Origin: Planctomycetota bacterium
Lineage (GTDB): Bacteria; Planctomycetota; JACQVV01
Assembly: GCA_016209595.1 (NCBI GenBank)
Contig: JACQVV010000623.1
Span: 1 to 32,076 of the forward strand
Direction of reading: 5' to 3'
Length of the DNA stretch: 32,076 bases
Shown: piece by piece, positions 15,621 through 21,934 of the stretch
How the letters are laid out: each line of letters begins with the position of its first letter
Position numbering within the stretch: the stretch's first letter is position 1
The notes under the pieces: generated by a model
What the model saw: only the letters and a program-made list of their open reading frames with translations
Database searches by the model: none
What the model was told of the DNA's origin: nothing
Position numbers and translations under genes: made by a program

Positions 15621-16409
15621 ATGTCCGCCCCCGTCCCCTTTCTCGCCCCCCCGCCCCCGCGCTTCCGCCTGCCGCAGGTCGCCTTGACCGTGGCGCTCGC
15701 CGCCGTCGTCATCCTGGGCGTCATCGCCGTGTTCCGGAAGGGGACGCTCCCCGCCGTCGACGAGATCGATCCGGGCCTCCTCGCCGAGCCGGTCCAGCGA
15801 CCGACCACTCGAGAGACCTTCTCGTTCGAGTATCGCGGCGTCACCTACGATGTCGAGCCGGTCGCCGAGTACGAGATCCAGGGGCTCGTGGTCGCCCACA
15901 ACGATACGTCGAGCATCGGGGACGTCTATCACGACTCCTCATCGGTCGACACCAAGGACGTCGGGATGATCTGGGGGGACAACCTCCGGACCGACGACTT
16001 CCGGAAGTGCGAGTACCGGAGCGGGTCCTGGACCTGCTATGTCGAGTGGCCGGCCGGGGTGAAGTTCCACCTCGACTCGATGTCGAACACGCACATCGTC
16101 ACAGGCGATGACGAGGTCCGCGGCGAGGTGGGACGGATCCGCGTCGGCGACCAGGTGCGCCTGACGGGGCTCCTCGTGAACTACCGCGACGGTCGCCGCC
16201 CGGACTCCTGGCGGCGCTCGAGCACGGTCCGCCAGGACACCGGGAACGGAGCGTGCGAGGTGATGTTCCTGGAAGAGATCGAGTTCCTCGACCGGGGAAC
16301 TCCCGTCTGGTATCTCGTCTACGAGCTCGCGTGGTGGCTCGCTCCGGCGATCCTGGTCGCGAAGGGCGTGCTCTGGATGATCGGGTTCCGGGCGAGCCGC
16401 GCGCGCTGA
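15621..16409 (+). CDS. Membrane-anchored protein of unknown function carrying the left copy of a 65-bp repeat
   Basis: A 262-residue protein with a proline-rich N-terminus, one membrane helix (about 18-38), an extracytoplasmic domain of about 170 residues and a C-terminal hydrophobic segment (about 225-252). The domain carries RGVTYDVEPVAEYEIQGLVV, a W-G-D-N motif, two cysteines in KCEYRSGSWTCY, SMSNTHIVT, and VRQDTGNGACEVMFLEEIEF. I recall this T-R-x-D-T-G-N-G-A-C-E pattern from a widespread uncharacterised bacterial family, but that is memory only. Bases 15987-16051 (residues 123-144) recur as an isolated fragment at 19971-20035. It is divergent from the kinase-TPR gene with 102 bp between starts. 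Confidence 0.7.
   Translation: MSAPVPFLAPPPPRFRLPQVALTVALAAVVILGVIAVFRKGTLPAVDEIDPGLLAEPVQRPTTRETFSFEYRGVTYDVEPVAEYEIQGLVVAHNDTSSIGDVYHDSSSVDTKDVGMIWGDNLRTDDFRKCEYRSGSWTCYVEWPAGVKFHLDSMSNTHIVTGDDEVRGEVGRIRVGDQVRLTGLLVNYRDGRRPDSWRRSSTVRQDTGNGACEVMFLEEIEFLDRGTPVWYLVYELAWWLAPAILVAKGVLWMIGFRASRAR
15987..16051 (+). repeat. 65-bp direct repeat, left copy (inside the 15621 gene)
   Basis: Identical to 19971-20035 at 63 of 65 positions, in direct orientation. The two differences (15992 C/T and 16037 C/T) are third-codon, synonymous positions in the reading frame of the intact gene. Sequence similarity ends abruptly on both sides. Confidence 0.95.
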
Positions 16410-16454
16410 ACAGCGGGTATCGCGCGCGGGGTGCGCGGCCTGCGCGAGTGGTCC

Positions 16455-16500
16455 GTCACGCTCCGGCCACGGCCGGCAGGGGCGAAAGCCCGCTCGCGAC
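16455..16500. repeat. 46-bp dispersed repeat, copy 1
   Basis: Matches 25243-25288 at 43 of 46 positions in the same orientation. On the minus strand it reads as a peptide tail L-S-P-L-P-A-V-x-G followed by a stop, as in the other copy, where it forms the C-terminus of the DnaE2-like protein. The core can form a GC-rich hairpin. Confidence 0.85.
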
Positions 16501-16528
16501 ACCCGCCCGCCCGCGGGACTTTGGATTT

Positions 16529-16882
16529 CTAGCCGTCCGTTGCCAGTGCCACACCATCCTCAGTCAGATGTGGCTCTCGGGGTTCGAAGTGATCGATGGA
16601 TGAGCAGGGATCGCAACGTCGACAGGGAATGCTAGCATCTCGCCAGCCTGGTGGCTTGGGTGCACCGAGAAAGATACACCCATCAGCTACGGGCAACTCC
16701 CAGTCGAACGAAAGCGAATGCCACCACCAGCAATACCGGCGAGGACACTCGTCCGATCCTAGACCAGCGAAGCGGGTGAGGTCATCCGCTGTGACCGCGT
16801 AGGGGACCAGTAGGCGGGGCGCTGTTCGTTCAGTACGTGGGGGCGTCGTGCCGGCGTCGGGAGTATTCGTTGCCACAGGCAT
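16529..16882 (-). CDS. Doubtful small Cys-rich ORF
   Basis: A 117-codon frame with an ATG at 16882. The product has CPRRYCWWWHSLSF, a mid-protein L-G-A-P-K-P-P-G-W, and CRRCDPC. I do not recognise it. The codon third positions are less GC-rich than in the surrounding genes and no Shine-Dalgarno is evident. It may be a remnant or chance frame inside the low-GC stretch downstream of the tRNA/822-aa module. It is listed so that it can be checked. Confidence 0.22.
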   Translation of the reverse strand: MPVATNTPDAGTTPPRTERTAPRLLVPYAVTADDLTRFAGLGSDECPRRYCWWWHSLSFDWELPVADGCIFLGAPKPPGWRDASIPCRRCDPCSSIDHFEPREPHLTEDGVALATDG

Positions 16883-17156
16883 CAGTCATGAACCACGGGA
16901 TCGGACCTTGAGCCATCAGGATACTCGAAGTAGTGTGCTTCGATCTTCCCCACCCCGCGGAGCAGGGTCCATGTCCGGGGTCGCGCATGCGCGCTCCGGC
17001 ATCGCGACGGACCGAAAACCCCCCCGGGGCTTCACGCAGGCCCAACTATGCGGCGCAGTGTACGTCAACGACCGGGCGCGGGCCGACTTCGGTGAATCGA
17101 CACGCCGAGGCGCTCTTGATCCGCGGCCCCTGGTCGACGACCCACGCCCGGAATCC

Positions 17157-19625
17157 CTACCTACGCTCCCAGGTCTCCGGCACTTTGCCGAACAGCCAGT
17201 GGTTGCCCGTGGACCACCCCAGGAACCGCCGGGCCGAACCGCCGGTGCCGCCGCAGCCCCGAGCATCGAAGCGGCCGCCCGCGGCGACCAGGCGCAGGCC
17301 CTCGAGCGCGGGACGGAAGAGCTGCTGGAAGACCTCGTCCTGCTCGGCGAGCTTCTGGTCGGCCCACGGTACGAAGGCCTCGCACTCGGCCTCCCCGGCG
17401 AGCGAAAGGTAGAAGAGCATCTGTCGCCAGGCGTAGGCGCTGTTCTTCAGGCAAACGAGCCGCGCGTGCGCGCTCGGGACCTGGATCTGGAGCCGCCGGC
17501 AGATCCAGACGAAGCACTTCTGCGCCAGCTCCGGCAGCCGCTGCCCGAGCACGTCGCAGAGGTCGAGCGCGTCGAACAGCACCGCGAGGTTGTGCGTGGT
17601 GAGGATCTGTTCCTGCTCGATGATGGTCCCGTTGCGCGCCACCGAGTCGCTGCGCGGGGAGCCCCAGTCCACACCCGCCAGCTCGCAGCAGAGCGCCGCG
17701 AAACCCCCCGAGGCCGGCGCGCCGCCCCGCGCGAGCAGGCCCGCCAGCTTCGAGCAGAGCGCCGCGAAGCCCCCCGAAGCCGGCGTGCCGCGCGGCGCGA
17801 CCGCGTCGTCGAGGGCCAGAACCCGCTCGGTGGGGATGTCGTAGTAGCGCGGGTAGAGCGTCCCGCGGAGCGTCCGCGCGGCCACTTGCGCGGCCCGGAG
17901 GAACTTCTCGGAGAAAGCCCCCATGAAGATGTCCGCCGCGAGTTCGTCCACCAGCGGCAGCGTCAGGCCGGCCGTCGAGGCCAGCGCGCGCATCTCCTGG
18001 AGCAGCTTGTTGGGCAGGATCGCCTCCGGGAACGACGCCACGACCAGCACCGTCACCTGCCGCAGCGTCTCGCGCGCCCGAGCCCGCTCGTCGAGCCCAC
18101 CGCGGCGCAGGGGCATGAGCGATGCCACCCAGGGCAGCTCTTCGAGCCCTACTTGATGTGCGAGGTCCAATAGCAGCAGCGATCGGCGCCGCCGGAACGC
18201 CGCGTAGAGCGCACCATAGAGCCGCCGCAAGTCGGGGTCATCGAAGACCGCCGCGCGGACCTGCCCGGTGATCTGCGGTAGTACGATCGCCAGGACCTCG
18301 CCCGAAGGGATCACCCCGCGCTCGACCAGCTCCTCGACGGGCGCCTCCAGGCACCGCACGACCTTGCCGCCGAGGCTCTCGGGGATGGCCCCGCCCGGTG
18401 CTGCGCGGAGCCTCGATGCTTCGGTCGCGCTCAGCGGTCCGATCGCGCCCTCGAGATTGCCGAGCCCGGCGTCGCCCGGGTAGGGTCGCAGGCGGTCGAT
18501 CAAGACCCGGGCGTATTCCGGGTTGGATGGACGGAGGGCGACCTGGGCCTGGGCTGCTCGCACGCACCCCAGCGCCTCCGATCCGGGCGCGCCGTGGCGC
18601 GTCACGAACGACGCCAGGATCTTCCGCACGTAGCCCACGTCGCGCCCACTGAGCGAGCTCGGGTCGTTGACGCACCGGGCAAGATGGCTCCGTAGCCGGG
18701 CGAAGTTCTCCTTGGGATCCTCGGGCTTGCAGCACAGGGCGTGCGTCTCGCGCAGGCGGCGGTAGTCCTCGAGCAGTCCCAGGGCGCGCTCGCGCCAGCC
18801 CTCTGGGTATTGCTGGCAGGGCCAGCCGCCGTCGACGTAGCATTGCCCGTCGGGGCGACGCGCGAGCGTCCCCTCGGGCACGGTGCGCAGCGACGGGGTC
18901 TCCCCCCGCACGGTTTCCAGGAAGAGCCCCACGGCCCGGTCGTATAGCGGGTGCCAGTGGCGCAGGGTCTCGTTCATCTGCTCGATCTGCGGGCGCGGCC
19001 GGACGGCCTCGAGATTCTCCATGGCCTGCGCCACGGTTCGTAGGTGGACGACCGAGCTCGGGAGCAACGGCCGCGGGTCTGGCACCGGGTAGAAACGCAG
19101 CCGGTCGACGAAGGGCGCGAGCGCTTCGAGCAGGTCGAGCGCCCGCGGTGCTTCGCCGCGCTCAAGCAGCCACGCGACCACCAGGAGCGCGCCCTCCTCG
19201 GGCACCTGCACCCGGTAGGTCCCGGTGCGCAGGCACGCCATGAGCTCGCGCTGGCCCTGGTCACTGACGAAGTACTCATTGAGCGTCGCGCGCCCGCCCC
19301 CGCCGGGCGAGCGACCGATGCGGGCGAGCAGCGCCTCCTCGTGGGGCTGAAGTGGACCGCCCGCCATCAGCGCTCCGGTGGCGAAGCCACCGTGGGCGAC
19401 CTCCAGGGTCACCCACGCGGGCACGTCTTGGAGGGGCGTGCGCGAGCCCACTTCCAGCGAACCGGTGGCCATGCCCGCGAGTACGTTTTCCCAGCGGCGG
19501 ATCTTCTCCGCGGCGCGGGCGCGCACCGCGGGGTCCGGGTGCTCCGCGACGGCCCGTAGCGCGCGGTGCAGTTGTCCGATCGCGTATCCCGGGTTGGCGG
19601 TCAGCCTCGGTTCCTGGTCGGGCAT
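17157..19625 (-). CDS. 822-aa protein of unknown function linked to two tRNA genes
   Basis: A long, soluble, mostly helical protein with no signal peptide, no clear membrane helix, and no Walker, nuclease, helicase or synthetase motif that I can see. Landmarks are an N-terminal RRWENVLAGM, then VPAWVTLEVAHGGFATGALM (about 68-87), EYFVSDQGQRELM and VPEEGALLVVAWLLERG, VDRLRFYPVP, RPRPQIEQMNETLRHWHPLY, a cysteine pair in HALCCKP, RKILASFVTRHGAPGSE, and a C-terminal half with NLAVLFDALDLCDVLGQRLP. An in-frame 66-bp tandem duplication gives a repeated PASGGFAALC segment. I vaguely recall long actinobacterial hypothetical proteins with a similar beginning, from memory only. Start: ATG 19625 with GGAGGG 3 nt upstream. 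The gene lies 30 nt downstream of two co-directional tRNA genes, so a common transcript is likely. Confidence 0.8.
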   Translation of the reverse strand: MPDQEPRLTANPGYAIGQLHRALRAVAEHPDPAVRARAAEKIRRWENVLAGMATGSLEVGSRTPLQDVPAWVTLEVAHGGFATGALMAGGPLQPHEEALLARIGRSPGGGGRATLNEYFVSDQGQRELMACLRTGTYRVQVPEEGALLVVAWLLERGEAPRALDLLEALAPFVDRLRFYPVPDPRPLLPSSVVHLRTVAQAMENLEAVRPRPQIEQMNETLRHWHPLYDRAVGLFLETVRGETPSLRTVPEGTLARRPDGQCYVDGGWPCQQYPEGWRERALGLLEDYRRLRETHALCCKPEDPKENFARLRSHLARCVNDPSSLSGRDVGYVRKILASFVTRHGAPGSEALGCVRAAQAQVALRPSNPEYARVLIDRLRPYPGDAGLGNLEGAIGPLSATEASRLRAAPGGAIPESLGGKVVRCLEAPVEELVERGVIPSGEVLAIVLPQITGQVRAAVFDDPDLRRLYGALYAAFRRRRSLLLLDLAHQVGLEELPWVASLMPLRRGGLDERARARETLRQVTVLVVASFPEAILPNKLLQEMRALASTAGLTLPLVDELAADIFMGAFSEKFLRAAQVAARTLRGTLYPRYYDIPTERVLALDDAVAPRGTPASGGFAALCSKLAGLLARGGAPASGGFAALCCELAGVDWGSPRSDSVARNGTIIEQEQILTTHNLAVLFDALDLCDVLGQRLPELAQKCFVWICRRLQIQVPSAHARLVCLKNSAYAWRQMLFYLSLAGEAECEAFVPWADQKLAEQDEVFQQLFRPALEGLRLVAAGGRFDARGCGGTGGSARRFLGWSTGNHWLFGKVPETWERR
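17677..17794. repeat. 66-bp in-frame tandem duplication within the 822-aa protein gene
   Basis: The segment beginning GCCAGCTCGCAGCAGAGC at 17677 recurs at 17743 with a few changes, a period of 66 bp, so exactly 22 codons were duplicated. The protein shows PASGGFAALC twice. The reading frame is kept. Confidence 0.75.
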
Positions 19626-19628
19626 GGT

Positions 19629-19634
19629 CCCTCC
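19629..19634 (-). promoter_or_regulatory. Shine-Dalgarno of the 822-aa protein gene
   Basis: GGAGGG lies 3 nt before the ATG at 19625, within the 30-nt gap after the encoded CCA of the downstream tRNA. The spacing is short. It shows the gene is translated from a leadered transcript, consistent with co-transcription and tRNA processing. Confidence 0.5.
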
Positions 19635-19655
19635 GCGAGCGCGGTGCCGTGGCGC

Positions 19656-19730
19656 TGGACCTGGAGGCGGGACTCGAACCCGCGCCCTGCCGGTATCAAG
19701 CCGGCTGTTCTCCCACTGAACTACTCCAGG
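19656..19730 (-). tRNA. tRNA-like gene B, anticodon UGA in a class I, Gly-like body
   Basis: The minus strand folds as a perfect cloverleaf: 7-bp acceptor CCTGGAG/CTCCAGG, D-stem GTTC/GAAC with loop AGTGGGA, anticodon stem GCCGG/CCGGC with loop CTTGATA, 5-nt variable loop AGGGC, T-stem GCGGG/CCCGC with loop TTCGAGT, U73 and encoded CCA. Read canonically, position 33 is U and the anticodon (34-36) is UGA, which decodes UCA (Ser). It cannot be a normal tRNA-Ser because the long variable arm is missing. U73, GTAGTTCAGTGG and the overall body resemble tRNA-Gly, but C1-G72 does not. Position 37 is U, where a purine is almost universal. Amino-acid identity is undetermined. Confidence 0.82.
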
Positions 19731-19734
19731 ACTC

Positions 19735-19809
19735 TGGACTTGGAGGCGGGATTCGGACCCGCGCCCTGCCGGGTAGAAGCCGGCCGCTCTCCCCCTGAGC
19801 TACTCCAAG
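19735..19809 (-). tRNA. tRNA-like gene A, anticodon UCU in a class I, Gly-like body
   Basis: A perfect cloverleaf on the minus strand: acceptor CTTGGAG/CTCCAAG, D-stem GCTC/GAGC with loop AGGGGGA, anticodon stem GCCGG/CCGGC with loop CTTCTAC, variable loop AGGGC, T-stem GCGGG/CCCGC with loop TCCGAAT, U73 and encoded CCA. The canonical anticodon is UCU (AGA, Arg). The T-loop has C instead of the nearly invariant U at position 55, and C1-G72 with U73 is not a normal bacterial Arg or Gly end. It is a clear relative of gene B, 4 nt downstream: the anticodon stem, variable loop and T-stem are identical. Confidence 0.8.
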
Positions 19810-20316
19810 GTGACCCACTCGTATCACAAAGACGCTGCGGCAGCCAGGCCCGACGCGCCCTCAAGCCCCGAGTGCGCCGGGTGACGCGATGGCGCCCACG
19901 CTCCTCCCGACTCCTGCAGAGTACCAGCCGAGCGGGATCTTGCCCGACCTCGCCCAGGGCCCCCAACCGACGGACTGACGACTTCCGGAAGTGCGAGTAC
20001 CGGAGCGGGTCCTGGACCTGTTATGTCGAGTGGCCCGCATCGGAGGACAATCCCAGGGTCGCCCGCTGGCTGAGAAGACTTGCCAGCAGGTAGTTCGGGA
20101 TTCGGAATCAGGATACGACCGACAATCTAGAGAGCGCGACAGCCACGAAGGCAAGGAGCGACCTCCGACTGGACCTCGTCGATCGACGTCACCGGTTCGC
20201 CCTTCGCCGGCCCTCCTCGCGCGCCTAGTACTCGAACCGAGACCGTTGCATGCTCGTCCCGGGAGCCCGCTCCGTCAAGGGGCGAACAAGCGAGCCCTTG
20301 CATCGGGTCCCGGGTC
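19810..20316. other. 507-bp stretch without a gene, holding the right copy of the 65-bp repeat
   Basis: Upstream of tRNA A on the minus strand lies TGTGATACGAG, a possible but weak extended -10 about 10 nt before the tRNA. Bases 19971-20035 repeat part of the 15621 gene. The rest, up to the GTG at 20317, shows no protein-like frame, RNA gene or terminator that I can support. Confidence 0.6.
19971..20035 (+). pseudogene. 65-bp isolated gene fragment, right copy of the direct repeat
   Basis: Encodes R-T-D-D-F-R-K-C-E-Y-R-S-G-S-W-T-C-Y-V-E-W-P, identical to residues of the 15621 gene product, with only two synonymous C-to-T differences. No start, stop or other part of that gene is recognisable around it. 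Together with the left copy it brackets a 3.9-kb segment containing the tRNA pair and the 822-aa protein gene. Confidence 0.85.
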
Positions 20317-21921
20317 GTGCAGAATGGGTCCGCTCATCGCGGCTCGGCCCGTATCGCGAGATCCTGCTTGGCGTCGACCCCGTGCCTGTCCGGGAAACCG
20401 CTCCTGGTTTGCGGGATCCTGTGTCTCCTCGCTGCCGGCGCTGTGGGCGATACATTCCTCCTCGTTGGAGGGGGCAGGATACACGGCCGCGCCGGAGAGA
20501 CTCTCCGCGGCCCGGACGAGACGCCCTGGATCGCCGTCGAGACCCCCTTCGGGACCGTGCGGTTCGCCCAGTCCCTCCTCCAGCGTCGGATCCGGAGCGC
20601 GACGGGGAGCGGCGGCACGGTCCTCGTGGAGGAGATCCTCGTCACCCGGCTCATCGGAAGCGTGGACAAGAGCTCCGACGGCGGGAAGTCATGGAGCCCC
20701 ATCTCGTTCGAGCCCGCCGCAACCGCGGCGAACGAGCCGGCCGTCTTCGGTCCGAACGACCTCGTGGCCCCCGGCGACCGCCTCCGGACGGGGGACGACG
20801 GCGAGTGCGACCTGAGCTTCGGCCTGGGCGAGATGCACGTCGCGCCCCGGAGCGAGGTCGAGTTTGCGACGCGGGGATCGGCGACGATGAGGGTCTTCCG
20901 GGGAGAGACCTCGAGCCGGGTGAGAGACGTGTCGAAGGGTTCCGCCTTCCGGATCGAGACCCCCGAGGGCCTGCTCGCGGTGAAGGGGACGACGTTCCGG
21001 GTCGTCGTGTCGGCCGACGTGCGCCTCGCCGTCGGCGACGGGAAGGTCGAGTTCGCCCGCGTCTCCGTGGGGGCGGGGCAGGCTGTTCGCGTCGCGGGGG
21101 GCCGGGTCGAGGGGCCCGCTCCGATGTCGGATGAGGATCGAGCCGGGATCACGCGGGTCGAGACGTGCCTGGTCGTCCCCGCGATCGAGACGGTCGTCGT
21201 CCCGGGTGCGGAGATCGTGTTGGGTCCTTCGGACGCGCTCAAGGCCCTCTGGCCCACCTCCAGCTTCCCGAGCGTCCCCAGGCACCGCGTGCGCGTCCCG
21301 CCGACTCGAATCGCTCGGACCAAGGTCACGAACGCCCAGTACCGGCATTTCCTCGAGTGGATACGCGCCACGGAGGATCACTCCCGCTGCCATCGGTCCG
21401 AACCGCCCGGTCACGAACACACGCCGACCTACTGGGGGAGAGCGGGGTTCGACGCGCCCGATCAGCCCGTCGTCGGCCTGGACTGGTGGGATGCCTATGC
21501 CTTCTCGACGGCCGTGGGCGGCTGCCTGCCCTCGGAGGCGGTCTGGGAGTACGCCGTCCGGGCCGGGACCGAGACCGCTCTGTTCTGGGGCAACGACGTC
21601 TCGCCGGACCGCATGTCAAAGGGGCGAGCGACCGCCGACGGGACCGTCGCGCCGGCGTCCGTCGGAGGGGCGCCGGCGAACGCCTTTGGTCTGCACGACC
21701 CCTACGGCTCCTACGACGCGAGCATCAGCGAGCGCGAATGGTGCCTCGACACCTGGCGCGAATCCTACGAGAGGACGCCGAGCGACGGGCGCGCCTGGAC
21801 TGGGGACGGGCCCGAGCGGGTCCTGCGCGGGGAGGGTTCGGTGGGTCGCCAGCACGCGGCGCCCGGGACCAAGTCAGGCTGGTTCTCGGAGGTCCGCCCG
21901 GCTTGGCCGATCCGGCCCTGA
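20317..21921 (+). CDS. Exported FecR-domain protein fused to a formylglycine-generating-enzyme (SUMF1)-like domain
   Basis: A 534-residue protein starting at GTG 20317, with a hydrophobic export signal or anchor at about 28-44. Residues about 148-262 match the FecR domain (LVAPGDRLRTGDDGECDLSF, then MHVAPRSEVEF, FRIETPEGLLAVKGTTFRV, VSVGAGQAVRV). The C-terminal part (about 285-534) is SUMF1/FGE-like: KVTNAQYRHFLEWI, QPVVGLDWWDAYAFS, GGCLPSEAVWEYAVRAGTE, FWGND, GLHDPYGSYDASISEREWCLDTW, RVLRGEGS and a final R-P-A-W. Compared with usual members, G-N-V-W-E-W-C is altered to I-S-E-R-E-W-C and L-R-G-G-S has an inserted Glu, so formylglycine synthesis is doubtful; many SUMF1 relatives are binding domains. 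It is followed 13 nt later by the kinase-cyclase gene, probably one operon. Confidence 0.82.
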   Translation: MQNGSAHRGSARIARSCLASTPCLSGKPLLVCGILCLLAAGAVGDTFLLVGGGRIHGRAGETLRGPDETPWIAVETPFGTVRFAQSLLQRRIRSATGSGGTVLVEEILVTRLIGSVDKSSDGGKSWSPISFEPAATAANEPAVFGPNDLVAPGDRLRTGDDGECDLSFGLGEMHVAPRSEVEFATRGSATMRVFRGETSSRVRDVSKGSAFRIETPEGLLAVKGTTFRVVVSADVRLAVGDGKVEFARVSVGAGQAVRVAGGRVEGPAPMSDEDRAGITRVETCLVVPAIETVVVPGAEIVLGPSDALKALWPTSSFPSVPRHRVRVPPTRIARTKVTNAQYRHFLEWIRATEDHSRCHRSEPPGHEHTPTYWGRAGFDAPDQPVVGLDWWDAYAFSTAVGGCLPSEAVWEYAVRAGTETALFWGNDVSPDRMSKGRATADGTVAPASVGGAPANAFGLHDPYGSYDASISEREWCLDTWRESYERTPSDGRAWTGDGPERVLRGEGSVGRQHAAPGTKSGWFSEVRPAWPIRP

Positions 21922-21934
21922 GCGGTGCCCGGCG

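Larger units (their letters stand above)
16410..17156. other. 747-bp stretch without a convincing gene
   Basis: Lies between the stop of the 15621 gene and the stop of the 822-aa protein gene. Its composition is visibly less GC-biased from about 16530 to 16930 than the neighbours. It contains one copy of a 46-bp dispersed repeat (16455-16500) and a weak 117-codon minus-strand frame (16529-16882). I see no terminator with a T-run and no RNA gene. Confidence 0.6.

Noticed and set aside
19656..19730. Ordinary tRNA-Ser(UGA)
   Set aside because: The variable loop is 5 nt; bacterial tRNA-Ser is class II with a long variable arm.
19656..19809. Pyrrolysine, selenocysteine or stop-suppressor tRNA
   Set aside because: Read canonically with U33, the anticodons are UCU and UGA, not CUA, UCA or UUA, and the selenocysteine-type long acceptor and variable arm are missing.
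16410..20316. A classical integrative element or insertion sequence
   Set aside because: No integrase, transposase or terminal inverted repeats are visible; only the 65-bp direct repeat suggests past recombination.
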